DNA of 64,000 nt from Lateolabrax maculatus. Lineage: Eukaryota; Chordata; Actinopteri; Acropomatiformes; Lateolabracidae. The stretch lies in the NCBI GenBank assembly GCA_031216445.1, contig CM062210.1, forward strand, positions 17,815,501 to 17,879,500, read 5' to 3'. Positions 22,178-32,616 of this stretch are shown one piece after another; the first letter of the stretch is position 1; each line of letters begins with the position of its first letter. A program made the position numbers and the translations under genes. A model generated the notes under the pieces. The model did no database searches. It worked only from the letters and a program-made list of their open reading frames with translations, and was not told the origin of the DNA.

Positions 22178-25100
22178 TCATTTCGCTCCCCCAAACAGAT
22201 ACTGTATTTCCGGATCCTGTGGTGGTGCTCTGAGGAGCCCCATACCCTGTTGCTCCTGCCCACCTTCCTCCCCCGTCGAGTCAGGCCGCCGCTGCTTTGA
22301 ACCTTTGTTGTGTGGCTCCGGCTCCTTCGTCCGAATGGGCACAGAGGCGATTCTTCTTTGTGGCTGTGTCCTAGGCCCGCCGCCTGCAGCATTGGCCATT
22401 TTGACCGTTGCTGCGGCCATTCGGATCACAGCCACTGGGGGGATCTGCGTGTGCTTCCTTACCAGCAGGTTTCTGGAGGTCCACATGGCGTCTTTGATGG
22501 CGGCTAGGGTGAGCCACTGTTTGGCAAAGTGACATGCTGGTACCTGTCCCCTTTGGCCCACCCCATACAGCACCAGCTGTACTGTAAGGACCTCCCCTGC
22601 TGGCAAGTACGGGAATTGCAAGGAGCCGGCCGTTGCCCACTGTTCTACAGCAGCGCTGCACTCCCAGAGTAGATGCCTCACCGACTCAGGCGCGCCACAA
22701 CCTGGTCGGGGGCAGGTTGAAAGTGCCGACATGCCCCGGGAGTGCATTACGGACCTGACCGGGAGGATTTCGTGGGCCACCATCCATGACAGGTCCCGGA
22801 GTCTGTTTGGAAGAGCGGAGTGGTTCACGTTGCGCCAAACTGTTGAGGGCTCACCGAACGCGAGCCCGCGCACTGGACTCACTGGTTCCCGCTCCTGCAC
22901 AACAGAAATCAGAAAGCGGTGGTTGGTTAAAACTTGCAACTCTTCCTGCTCAAGCTTAAAATGTTTTAAAAATGTCTGGATAAAAGCATAAGCAGGTGGC
23001 AGGCTAAAAGACACAGGTACTTTAAGATCAGTGAGTAACAACTTTAGTCTTCTGAGGTAAGACCCCATCCAGAACTTTGTCATTGCTGTGGTCTTGGGGT
23101 TTCTGGATGGGGCTGTGGCGGTTGTAATGTGTAGTGCGGTGTATCTGCCTCCTAAGAACAAGTACAAATCCGGCACTCCTTTTCCTCCTTTCTCCTTTGG
23201 CTTCTTCATCACGTTTCTCCTCAGTCGTTCCCACTTGGAGCCCCACAGGAAATAGAAGATGGCTCGTTCCAGGTCTAAAAGCACTCTTCTAGGTGGTATA
23301 AAAATAGAACTGATGAGTAAAAGCAAAGGTAAAATCACAGCTTTGATGATTAAAACCTTCCCTTCTATAGTCAGTCCTCTAAGTCTCCAATACCCTAGTC
23401 TCTGCCTAACTTTCCCTACCACGTCTGGCCAATTTGTCTCCCCTCCTCCCTCCTTATCGAATTTAATCCCAAGTATCTTTTGGTCAGTCTGGGTCACAGT
23501 CAGGGGGAGTCCTGTCGTGTCGGTCGCTCTCCATGGTCCATAAAAAAGGGCTTGGGTCTTGCCTCTGTTCAGTTTCGACCCAGAGGCCCGTCCAAACCAG
23601 TCAGTCAAGTCCAGCGTCCTGTTGACAGATAAAAGGTCAGTGCATAAAATGTTTATGTCATCCATATATAAAGTGCATTTTGTCACCAGTCCCCCGCTCC
23701 CTGGGGCTACTATCCCATTGATTTGTTGGTCCCTTCTCAAGATCTGTGCCAGTGGTTCTATACAGATAACATAGAGGAGGGCAGATAACGGACAGCCCTG
23801 ACGGACACCGCAGTTTATGTCGACTGCTTGTGTCAGATGCCCGTTAACGATGAATTTGCTGGTAATGTCCCGGTACAGCAATCCCACCCAGTCTGTAAAC
23901 CTCCTTGGGAAACCCATCTTTTGCAGTACCTGGAAGAGGTACTGGTGCGAGACCCGATCAAAAGCTTTTTCAAAATCTAAATTTAAGACTACTAGTCGGA
24001 TGTTTCTGTCTCTCGCATAACAGATGGTGTCTCGGATCAGTACGAGGCTGTCTGTGATCTTCCTCCCGGGTATGGCACAGGCTTGATCCGGGTGAATTAG
24101 CTCTTCTAAAAACAAGGACATACGTGCGGCTAATAATTTACTAAAAAATTTACAGTCACAGTTTAAAAGTGTGATAGGTCTCCAATTCTTCAAGTCAGTC
24201 TTGTCTTTGTCTTTATGGAGAAGAGTCACTATCCCTACTCTGAAACTATCAGGAAGTCGGTCCATTTGTCCAAAATCCATAAAAACAGCAAGCAAGTCAG
24301 GTGCTAAAATGTCCCAAAACGTCAAATAAAATTCCAAAGGAAGCCCATCCTCTCCTGGAGATTTCCCTTTCTTAAAACTCTTGATACATTTATTTAACTC
24401 GAGAAAGGTAAAATCTTGGGTTAAAAGCACATTGTCTACTACTGTTTGTTCAATGGATTTTAAAACTTCAGCCATGGTGTCCATTTTAACAGGTTTTGTT
24501 TTGTAGAGTTCCCTGTAGAAGTTTTCAATGGTTTCTTTGATTTCCAGTGTTGTGTCAACTGTGCACCCATTTTCTTTTTTTAGTCTTAAAATGGCTCCCC
24601 CTTTATTTACAATTTTCTTAAAAAAATATCTGGTGCACTTTTCTCCTTCCTCTATTTCCCTTTCCTTGCTCCTTAAAATGACACCCTTGCTTTTAATTTC
24701 TGCTAAAACTGACATCTCTGTTTTGATTTGTTTTATCTCTTCGTTTAAGTCCATCCCTTGTTGGTTTAGTTTAAAATACCGCTGGAGTCGTTTCTGCAGT
24801 CCCAACATGCGTCTGTTGTCCCTATCTTTTTTCTTTTTCCCTGCCTGTCTAAAAAAAGTCTGGGTCCTTCCTTTCACCATTTCCCACCAGTGTGCACGTG
24901 TATCGTAAAGGTCTCGGAGGGTCTGCCACTCTTGGTACTGCTCCCTATACTGGCTAACTAATTCCCTATCCTCTAAAAGGGAGCAGTTGAGCTTCCACAG
25001 ACCGCTTCCTAATGTCACACCGGAAGGGAGTGAAAGGGTGCATGAGAGCATTGCGTGGTCGGAAAAGAAAACAGGTTCCAATCTAGCATCGATCGGTGGG

Positions 25101-25732
25101 CAATCACGTGATAAAATGTAGTCTATGCGAGAGGCTCTGGTGCCATCACCACTGAACCAGGTGAAACCCTCCTCTCTGGGATGCATGGTTTTAAAACAGT
25201 CCAGAAGTTTAAAATCCCTGCATATGCCCTGTAATAAAACTGATGTTTTGTCAAGTTTAAAATCTTCCCCTGTTCTTTTCCTATCTTTCCTGTTTAAAAT
25301 ACAGTTAAAATCGCCCCCTAAAACTAAAGGTACCCTACCTAGCATGTGGGACTGCAAGTCTTCTAAAAGGTCATACCTGTCATTTTTGTTGTTAAAGCCA
25401 TAAATATTTAATATGTTAAAATCTTTTCCCATAAAAGTCAGGTGTGCTAAAAGTGCCCGCCCCTCTCTCACCACAGTGCTGCCCTTCACCAAGACCAGAG
25501 GGTTTTTAATTAAAATGGCCACTCCATCATTTTTGTTTTCATTTGATCCACTCCATATAGATGTTTGTGGCCATAATTTCTCCCACTCTCTGTAGTTGTT
25601 TAAAAAAGGCAGGCCACACTCCTGTATTAAAAACACATCTGACTTAATAGAGTTAAGAAAAGATAAAACAGTCTGGGCTCTAACTCTCGACTTCACACTT
25701 CTCACATTTATGGTTGAGAAGGTAAGTGTCAT
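22178..25732 (-). CDS. Retrotransposon ORF2: APE endonuclease - reverse transcriptase (copy 1)
   Basis: 1,184 aa enzyme that nicks the U2 target and copies element RNA into the nick (target-primed reverse transcription). The APE-like endonuclease is at about residues 1-230: N9 and E38 near the N terminus, GDFN at 140-143, RIDYIL at 202-207 and SDH at 224-226. The reverse transcriptase is at about 440-760: motif A LDFEKAFD (D586), GVRQGCPLS at 642-650 and YMDD at 689-692, where non-LTR enzymes usually have YADD. A C-terminal CCHC knuckle (C1007, C1012, H1020, C1025) is typical of L1/Tx1 enzymes. The tail after about 1120 is basic and low in complexity. No frameshift or stop, so it is probably intact. 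Confidence 0.95.
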   Translation of the reverse strand: MTLTFSTINVRSVKSRVRAQTVLSFLNSIKSDVFLIQECGLPFLNNYREWEKLWPQTSIWSGSNENKNDGVAILIKNPLVLVKGSTVVREGRALLAHLTFMGKDFNILNIYGFNNKNDRYDLLEDLQSHMLGRVPLVLGGDFNCILNRKDRKRTGEDFKLDKTSVLLQGICRDFKLLDCFKTMHPREEGFTWFSGDGTRASRIDYILSRDCPPIDARLEPVFFSDHAMLSCTLSLPSGVTLGSGLWKLNCSLLEDRELVSQYREQYQEWQTLRDLYDTRAHWWEMVKGRTQTFFRQAGKKKKDRDNRRMLGLQKRLQRYFKLNQQGMDLNEEIKQIKTEMSVLAEIKSKGVILRSKEREIEEGEKCTRYFFKKIVNKGGAILRLKKENGCTVDTTLEIKETIENFYRELYKTKPVKMDTMAEVLKSIEQTVVDNVLLTQDFTFLELNKCIKSFKKGKSPGEDGLPLEFYLTFWDILAPDLLAVFMDFGQMDRLPDSFRVGIVTLLHKDKDKTDLKNWRPITLLNCDCKFFSKLLAARMSLFLEELIHPDQACAIPGRKITDSLVLIRDTICYARDRNIRLVVLNLDFEKAFDRVSHQYLFQVLQKMGFPRRFTDWVGLLYRDITSKFIVNGHLTQAVDINCGVRQGCPLSALLYVICIEPLAQILRRDQQINGIVAPGSGGLVTKCTLYMDDINILCTDLLSVNRTLDLTDWFGRASGSKLNRGKTQALFYGPWRATDTTGLPLTVTQTDQKILGIKFDKEGGGETNWPDVVGKVRQRLGYWRLRGLTIEGKVLIIKAVILPLLLLISSIFIPPRRVLLDLERAIFYFLWGSKWERLRRNVMKKPKEKGGKGVPDLYLFLGGRYTALHITTATAPSRNPKTTAMTKFWMGSYLRRLKLLLTDLKVPVSFSLPPAYAFIQTFLKHFKLEQEELQVLTNHRFLISVVQEREPVSPVRGLAFGEPSTVWRNVNHSALPNRLRDLSWMVAHEILPVRSVMHSRGMSALSTCPRPGCGAPESVRHLLWECSAAVEQWATAGSLQFPYLPAGEVLTVQLVLYGVGQRGQVPACHFAKQWLTLAAIKDAMWTSRNLLVRKHTQIPPVAVIRMAAATVKMANAAGGGPRTQPQRRIASVPIRTKEPEPHNKGSKQRRPDSTGEEGGQEQQGMGLLRAPPQDPEIQYLFGGAK

Positions 25733-25804
25733 GAGTATGGTTAAAACAAACAGGTATGAACTCCTAAAACTAAGAGGCAGTTTTAATGTTCAAGGATAAA
25801 ACAG

Positions 25805-27106
25805 TTAGACAATTTCTTGTGAATGTAGCTCTTCCTTCACTCTCATGGGTGAAGAGTGCTGGGGTTGAGCTCCATTTCCCTTTCGGACTCTGGGGGTTGG
25901 CCTCTGCCGCAAGGTTGCATTGAGCTTCGAGTCCTTAGGGGTTGATTGCAGAGCTATGGTTAAAAAAGAGACCTCATTTGGGGAATTGGAGGGGAAGACT
26001 CTGGGCTCCTCCACAGATGAACTGTTTGATGGATTCCCAGCTCTTCCCCTCTTCTCTGAGACTACAGGAGACTCAGAGGACAATTCTGATATCGGCCTCT
26101 TGGCCTGCTGGGCATTGGGGAGGGGGGCATCCTCGCTATTTTCTTGTGCTGGTTCCTTTTCAATTTCTGAGCTAGCTCCGCCTACTGACTGCATTGACCC
26201 ATCTTGCTCATCCCTCTCCACTTGTGGGTCAATTGCAGGCCCCTCCCCTACTCCCGCCTCACCTGATCCCTGTCCTCCAGTCACAGGATTTGGCGGGAGA
26301 TTTGAATTTTCCAGCCCAGCCTCTTCAATTAGCTCTCTAACTGCTTCATCTTTTCCATTTTTTGTTGGCTTTGCGGCCTTTACTTTGTTGGCAAATGACT
26401 TTGGGCAATTTCTGAAGAGGTGGTTTGTTTCTCCACAAAGATTGCACTTTCTGCCATTGGTGCACTCCTCAAAAGTATGCCCAATTTCTCTACATTTCCC
26501 ACAAATGGTCTGCTGACATGCTTCTGCCAGGTGCCCATGCTCACCACACTTGCGACAGAGCTTGGGCTGACCTTGATAATGGATGTAGCCCCTGTTGTTT
26601 CCCAGTACTATCACAGATGGGAGATGTTTCAGGCCTTGGAAGCCTTCAGGGTCCTGCCATTGTTGGATGGGGACCCTCCAAGCGCAATTCCAAATGCCAT
26701 CTTCATCCCTCACTTTGGTAGCTTGGCCTTTCACAGTGCAGTATCTACCCAGCCACAAACAAATGTCATCTGCATTTACTGTCTCATTGAACATTCTGAC
26801 AATTACTGTTTTTAAGGCATTGTCAGTCAGTTTCTCAACGTTCAAAGCAGAAAACTGGGGTTTTGCATTTTCAAACCGTGTCCAAAAATCTCTAAGCAGA
26901 GCGGCAGATCGAAAGCTTACATCAAATCCTTTATTAAATGGCAGGGTGACAATGCAATTCAAGTCTTCCGGCAGAAAGTTTAAGGTTTTCTGGATTAACT
27001 TTCGAGAAAAGTCAAGTCTGGACATCTCCAGAGGCTTGCCATCTTTTTCCTTTAGTGTAAAACGGACACTGTGGTGCCTCCGCATGCCGGCATGGTTGGC
27101 CGACAT
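25805..27106 (-). CDS. Retrotransposon ORF1 protein, CCHC zinc-knuckle (copy 1)
   Basis: 433 aa protein expected to bind element RNA and form the ribonucleoprotein used in retrotransposition. Three retroviral-type zinc knuckles with spacing C-x2-C-x4-H-x4-C lie at residues 184-197, 202-215 and 221-234. The N-terminal part (about 15-180) has no motif I can name with certainty and may hold an RRM-like fold (inference). After the knuckles comes a basic stretch (about 240-255), then a low-complexity tail rich in S, P, E and Q. The start is the first in-frame ATG after the 5' UTR. The stop is followed by a 72-nt gap to ORF2. In fish genomes such proteins are often labelled ZCCHC3-like; here the context shows a transposon protein. 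Confidence 0.9.
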   Translation of the reverse strand: MSANHAGMRRHHSVRFTLKEKDGKPLEMSRLDFSRKLIQKTLNFLPEDLNCIVTLPFNKGFDVSFRSAALLRDFWTRFENAKPQFSALNVEKLTDNALKTVIVRMFNETVNADDICLWLGRYCTVKGQATKVRDEDGIWNCAWRVPIQQWQDPEGFQGLKHLPSVIVLGNNRGYIHYQGQPKLCRKCGEHGHLAEACQQTICGKCREIGHTFEECTNGRKCNLCGETNHLFRNCPKSFANKVKAAKPTKNGKDEAVRELIEEAGLENSNLPPNPVTGGQGSGEAGVGEGPAIDPQVERDEQDGSMQSVGGASSEIEKEPAQENSEDAPLPNAQQAKRPISELSSESPVVSEKRGRAGNPSNSSSVEEPRVFPSNSPNEVSFLTIALQSTPKDSKLNATLRQRPTPRVRKGNGAQPQHSSPMRVKEELHSQEIV

Positions 27107-27485
27107 TGTGGAGGCACCACGGAGTCAAAAATAAATAAAGGACTAAAACAGATAAGACTTACTATAAAAAAAAAAAAAAAAAAAACCAACAACAATGGAA
27201 AAAACAAATAAAACCAGATGAATAAAATATGCTAAGACAATAAATAAATAAAAGAAACTCTCTCCTTTTCTTGTCTGGCCTGGTCAAGATGTTGATCCGA
27301 TAGAGGGTGGAAAAGCAGTCCTCTGAGCCAATGAATTCCTGTAAGTGAAAAAGAAATTTGCAACTACAAAGAAGCTGAAATAACTAACACAAGGAATATA
27401 TAAATGTCCTCCCAAATACTGGTAACAAAACACCAATGCCACAAACAAGCAAGGGTATTTTACCATGAACGGGAAGTGATCGCAG
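27107..27485 (-). other. Retrotransposon copy 1, 5' UTR
   Basis: 379 bp before ORF1, AT-rich, with a 20-base A run on the plus strand (27166-27185; 27 bases in copy 2). No recognisable promoter motif. The outer end GCAGTCTTA overlaps the U2 sequence TCTTAGCC by five bases (27486-27490), so the exact junction is ambiguous there. Confidence 0.75.
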
Positions 27486-27511
27486 TCTTAGCCAAAAGGC
27501 CGAGAAGCGAT
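27486..27511 (-). pseudogene. U2 snRNA, unit 15, 5' part (nt 1-26), cut by retrotransposon
   Basis: First 26 nt of U2 (5' end at 27511), joined on its 3' side to the 5' end of the retrotransposon. U2 nt 27-37 (11 bases, including most of GTAGTA) are missing at this insertion. The U2 promoter region upstream (27512 and onward) is intact, so transcription could run from U2 nt 1 into the element. Confidence 0.93.
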
Positions 27512-28053
27512 GCCGTCAATGCGTCCCAGGTAAACGGCTGATTCTCCGCACAGTCCCCGTCACTGGGGGGTGCGCCGGGGAAAGATGCGTTTAAGCGACA
27601 CTCAGTAAAACCGAAAAACAACTTCACTAAACGCTCAACCAGTGAAACACAACGCAAACACACAGGAAGTGTAAACTCAAAATCAAAGATACTCTAGAAG
27701 TAAAGATAGCGCACTGCAAGCTGCGCCAATGATATGAAACGCTGTCCACTTCCTGTCTCCTGAGTGGGCGGGGCCTGTCCTCCCGCCTCGCTGGGAAGTG
27801 TGGTGAACGCCACGTGTACATTTTATTGAGCAAAGAAACACGGGTTTTATTCGCTTTTTACTTTGTATTTAATTTGAGCGAGACTCGTACATGAAGCGTT
27901 TGAAGTAATGCCAACAACATTATCGCAGGAACTTCCTGCAGAAATAGAGGCAGACAAGTTACACTGTGTTGATCACTAATGCATCCCCAAGACCTTAAGG
28001 TACAGTGTGATAGCTACGCTGCTGTTGTTGTTATTTGCTGTTGCACATGTGAT

Positions 28054-28217
28054 CAGGGGAGAGCGCGAACGCAGTCCCCCACTACCACAAATTATGCAGT
28101 CGAGATTCCCACATTTGGGGAATTCGCAGAGGTCAGCTCAACCGGAGTGCAATGGCCAAGCCTCGCCCTGGGTGAACCACCTTCTTGATCATGGTATCTC
28201 CCCTGCCAGGTAAGTAT
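28054..28217 (-). ncRNA. U1 snRNA, unit 16
   Basis: Reference-type body. This is the first U1 after the inserted element, in the unit that also supplies the upstream promoter region of the split U2. Confidence 0.97.
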
Positions 28218-28790
28218 GAGTTGTACAGCTCAGAGGCAGCCCAGTCTCTCACAGACTCACCCTGCTGACTGATGGTGCTGATCCATATAGAAATGACCAC
28301 AACCAGAGGATATAGGGGGGACGGGACTCTGCAGGGATTTAACACAGAACAAACCGTTTTGTACTAAGGCTGACAAAGATTATCAACATTTTATCTGATA
28401 AATAATGGTTATATTTCCCATCATGCGATGCTTCGTTTCCATATCAAAATCTAACCAACCCACAAAAAACACTGCAATGAGTGCAATGGAACCACACAAT
28501 CAAACACAGCCAGTTTGAGGATGTTTTCATATTGTTCTCACACGTGGAAAGGACAGGGAACGCAGCACGCTTCCTTTTACAACCTCCGCGTCTCACTCGA
28601 CAGTTGCTGGTTGGAGTCATTATATGTCACCACTCTGCGGCCTCCTGCTCTTAAAACCAGAATTATACACATTGCCTTGAGCAGAACGCATCCTGTTGAT
28701 AAACTCAGTGCGCGCAGCAAACATCTATTACCCGAGGAACAGCGCAGCGTCACTGAGAGCTAAATTGCGTTACACACATTGAGGGGTGGG

Positions 28791-28978
28791 GGGTGCACCG
28801 GTCCTGGAGGTACTGCAATACCAGGTCGATGCGTGGAGTGGACGGAGCAAGCCCCTGTTCCATCTCCCTGCTCCAAAAAGCAATTTAATATATGGTCCCC
28901 GGGTAGGGGACGTATCAGATATTAAACTGATAAGAACAGATACTACACTTGATCTTAGCCAAAAGGCCGAGAAGCGAT
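28791..28978 (-). ncRNA. U2 snRNA, unit 16
   Basis: Major form, T97. Confidence 0.97.
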
Positions 28979-29510
28979 GCCGTCAATGCGTCCCAGGTAA
29001 ACGGCTGATTCTCCGCACAGTCCCCGTCACTGGGGGGTGCGCCGGGGAAAGATGCGTTTAAGCGACACTCAGTAAAACCGAAAAACAACTTCACTAAACG
29101 CTCAACCAGTGAAACACAACGCAAACACACAGGAAGTGTAAACTCAAAATCAAAGATACTCTAGAAGTAAAGATAGCGCACTGCAAGCTGCGCCAATGAT
29201 ATGAAACGCTGTCCACTTCCTGTCTCCTGAGTGGGCGGGGCCTGTCCTCCCGCCTCGCTGGGAAGTGTGGTGAACGCCACGTGTACATTTTATTGAGCAA
29301 AGAAACACAGGTTTTATTCGCTTTTTACTTTGTATTTAATTTGAGCGAGACTCGTACATGAAGCGTTTGAAGTAATGCCAACAACATTATCGCAGGAACT
29401 TCCTGCAGAAATAGAGGCAGACAAGTTACACTGTATTGATCACTAATGCATCCCCAAGACCTTAAGGTACAGTGTGATAGCTACGCTGCTGTTGCTGTTG
29501 CACATGTGAT

Positions 29511-29674
29511 CAGGGGAGAGCGCGAACGCAGTCCCCCACTACCACAAATTATGCAGTCGAGATTCCCACATTTGGGGAATTCGCAGATGTCAGCTCAACC
29601 GGAGTGCAATGGCCAAGCCTCGCCCTGGGTGAACCACCTTCTTGATCATGGTATCTCCCCTGCCAGGTAAGTAT
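29511..29674 (-). ncRNA. U1 snRNA, unit 17 (nt 87 variant)
   Basis: Plus G-to-T change at 29588 (U1 nt 87), also found in unit 29. The 3' flank has a contracted trinucleotide tract lacking the ATTTGC segment. Confidence 0.96.
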
Positions 29675-30247
29675 GAGTTGTACAGCTCAGAGGCAGCCCA
29701 GTCTCTCACAGACTCACCCTGCTGACTGATGGTGCTGATCCATATAGAAATGACCACAACCAGAGGATATAGGGGGGACGGGACTCTGCAGGGATTTAAC
29801 ACAGAACAAACCGTTTTGTACTAAGGCTGACAAAGATTATCAACATTTTATCTGATAAATAATGGTTATATTTCCCATCATGCGATGCTTCGTTTCCATA
29901 TCAAAATCTAACCAACCCACAAAAAACACTGCAATGAGTGCAATGGAACCACACAATCAAACACAGCCAGTTTGAGGATGTTTTCATATTGTTCTCACAC
30001 GTGGAAAGGACAGGGAACGCAGCACGCTTCCTTTTACAACCTCCGCGTCTCACTCGACAGTTGCTGGTTGGAGTCATTATATGTCACCACTCTGCGGCCT
30101 CCTGCTCTTAAAACCAGAATTATACACATTGCCTTGAGCAGAACGCATCCTGTTGATAAACTCAGTGCGCGCAGCAAACATCTATTACCCGAGGAACAGC
30201 GCAGCGTCACTGAGAGCTAAATTGCGTTACACACATTGAGGGGTGGG

Positions 30248-30435
30248 GGGTGCACCGGTCCTGGAGGTACTGCAATACCAGGTCGATGCGTGGAGTGGAC
30301 GGAGCAAGCCCCTGTTCCATCTCCCTGCTCCAAAAAGCAATTTAATATATGGTCCCCGGGTAGGGGACGTATCAGATATTAAACTGATAAGAACAGATAC
30401 TACACTTGATCTTAGCCAAAAGGCCGAGAAGCGAT
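30248..30435 (-). ncRNA. U2 snRNA, unit 17
   Basis: Major form, T97. Confidence 0.97.
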
Positions 30436-30973
30436 GCCGTCAATGCGTCCCAGGTAAACGGCTGATTCTCCGCACAGTCCCCGTCACTGGGGGGTGCGCC
30501 GGGGAAAGATGCGTTTAAGCGACACTCAGTAAAACCGAAAAACAACTTCACTAAACGCTCAACCAGTGAAACACAACGCAAACACACAGGAAGTGTAAAC
30601 TCAAAATCAAAGATACTCTAGAAGTAAAGATAGCGCACTGCAAGCTGCGCCAATGGTATGAAACGCTGTCCACTTCCTGTCTCCTGAGTGGGCGGGGCCT
30701 GTCCTCCCGCCTCGCTGGGAAGTGTGGTGAACGCCACGTGTACATTTTATTGAGCAAAGAAACACAGGTTTTATTCGCTTTTTACTTTGTATTTAATTTG
30801 AGCGAGACTCGTACATGAAGCGTTTGAAGTAATGCCAACAACATTATCGCAGGAACTTCCTGCAGAAATAGAGGCAGACAAGTTACACTGTATTGATCAC
30901 TAATGCATCCCCAAGACCTTAAGGTACAGTGTGATAGCTACGCTGCTGTTGCTGTTGCTGTTGCACATGTGAT

Positions 30974-31137
30974 CAAGGGAGAGCGCGAACGCAGTCCCCC
31001 ACTACCACAAATTATGCAGTCGAGATTCCCACATTTGGGGAATTCGCAGAGGTCAGCTCAACCGGAGTGCAATGGCCAAGCCTCGCCCTGGGTGAACCAC
31101 CTTCTTGATCATGGTATCTCCCCTGCCAGGTAAGTAT
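30974..31137 (-). ncRNA. U1 snRNA, unit 18 (3'-terminal variant)
   Basis: Plus G-to-A change at 30976 makes the RNA end CTCCCTTG instead of CTCCCCTG (nt 162, stem IV), turning a G-C pair into G-U. The variant is shared with units 21, 23 and 25. Confidence 0.96.
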
Positions 31138-31710
31138 GAGTTGTACAGCTCAGAGGCAGCCCAGTCTCTCACAGACTCACCCTGCTGACTGATGGTGCTG
31201 ATCCATATAGAAATGACCACAACCAGAGGATATAGGGGGGACGGGACTCTGCAGGGATTTAACACAGAACAAACCGTTTTGTACTAAGGCTGACAAAGAT
31301 TATCAACATTTTATCTGATAAATAATGGTTATATTTCCCATCATGCGATGCTTCGTTTCCATATCAAAATCTAACCAACCCACAAAAAACACTGCAATGA
31401 GTGCAATGGAACCACACAATCAAACACAGCCAGTTTGAGGATGTTTTCATATTGTTCTCACACGTGGAAAGGACAGGGAACGCAGCACGCTTCCTTTTAC
31501 AACCTCCGCGTCTCACTCGACAGTTGCTGGTTGGAGTCATTATATGTCACCACTCTGCGGCCTCCTGCTCTTAAAACCAGAATTATACACATTGCCTTGA
31601 GCAGAACGCATCCTGTTGATAAACTCAGTGCGCGCAGCAAACATCTATTACCCGAGGAACAGCGCAGCGTCACTGAGAGCTAAATTGCGTTACACACATT
31701 GAGGGGTGGG

Positions 31711-31898
31711 GGGTGCACCGGTCCTGGAGGTACTGCAATACCAGGTCGATGCATGGAGTGGACGGAGGAAGCCCCTGTTCCATCTCCCTGCTCCAAAAAG
31801 CCATTTAATATATGGTCCCAGGGTAGGGGACGTATCAGATATTAAACTGATAAGAACAGATACTACACTTGATCTTAGCCAAAAGGCCGAGAAGCGAT
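31711..31898 (-). ncRNA. U2 snRNA, unit 18 (divergent copy)
   Basis: G97 form with three further changes: 31820 (nt 79, turns stem IIb GGGGAC into TGGGAC and opens its closing pair), 31768 (nt 131, GCTTGCTCC becomes GCTTCCTCC) and 31753 (nt 146, CCACGC becomes CCATGC). A fourth change lies a few bases upstream of the start. All are repeated in unit 21. Function is doubtful. Confidence 0.93.
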
Positions 31899-32452
31899 GC
31901 CGTAAATGCGTCCCAGGTAAACGGCTGATTCTCCGCACAGTCCCCGTCACTGGGGGGTGCGCCGGGGAAAGATGCGTTTAAGCGACACTCAGTAAAACCG
32001 AAAAACAACTTCACTAAACGCTCAACCAGTGAAACACAACGCAAACACACAGGAAGTGTAAACTCAAAATCAAAGATACTCTAGAAGTAAAGATAGCGCA
32101 CTGCAAGCTGTGCCAATGATATGAAACGCTGTCCACTTCCTGTCTCCTGAGTGGGCGGGGCCTGTCCTCCCGCCTCGCTGGGAAGTGTGGTGAACGCCAC
32201 GTGTACATTTTATTGAGCAAAGAAACACGGGTTTTATTCGCTTTTTACTTTGTATTTAATTTGAGCGAGACTCGTACATGAAGCGTTTGAAGTAATGCCA
32301 ACAACATTATCGCAGGAACTTCCTGCAGAAATAGAGGCAGACAAGTTACACTGTGTTGATCACTAATGCATCCCCAAGACCTTAAGGTACAGTGTGATAG
32401 CTACGCTGCTGTTGCTGTTGCTGTTGCTGTTATTTGCTGTTGCACATGTGAT

Positions 32453-32616
32453 CAGGGGAGAGCGCGAACGCAGTCCCCCACTACCACAAATTATGCAGTC
32501 GAGATTCCCACATTTGGGGAATTCGCAGAGGTCAGCTCAACCGGAGTGCAATGGCCAAGCCTCGCCCTGGGTGAACCACCTTCTTGATCATGGTATCTCC
32601 CCTGCCAGGTAAGTAT
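32453..32616 (-). ncRNA. U1 snRNA, unit 19
   Basis: Reference-type body. The 3' flank has an expanded CTGTTG tract. Confidence 0.97.

Larger units (their letters stand above)
21861..27485 (-). mobile_element. Keno-like U2-specific non-LTR retrotransposon, copy 1 (full length)
   Basis: About 5.6 kb, sense strand the same as U2. Order 5' to 3': 5' UTR (27107-27485), ORF1, 72-nt gap, ORF2, 3' UTR with T-rich runs on the plus strand, AATAAA, then a 22-base poly(A) tail against U2 nt 38. There are no long terminal repeats and no long target-site duplication; 11 bp of U2 are missing instead. Known biology: Tx1-clade elements of the Keno family insert into U2 genes of fish. The match to Keno rests on target, two-ORF layout and enzyme domains, and I could not compare sequences. 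Both ORFs are open, so the copy may be active. Confidence 0.9.

Noticed and set aside
22178..25732. Retroviral or hepadnaviral origin suggested by the YMDD box
   Set aside because: The APE-like endonuclease, missing protease and integrase, C-terminal CCHC and poly(A) end at U2 identify a non-LTR element.
22106..25799. Plus-strand open frames inside the retrotransposon (for example 24528-24908 and 25920-26516)
   Set aside because: They are antisense to ORF2 and ORF1 and have no recognisable domain.
25805..27106. Host zinc-finger CCHC gene (ZCCHC3-like)
   Set aside because: It lies 72 nt before ORF2 within an element present three times at U2, so it is the element's ORF1.
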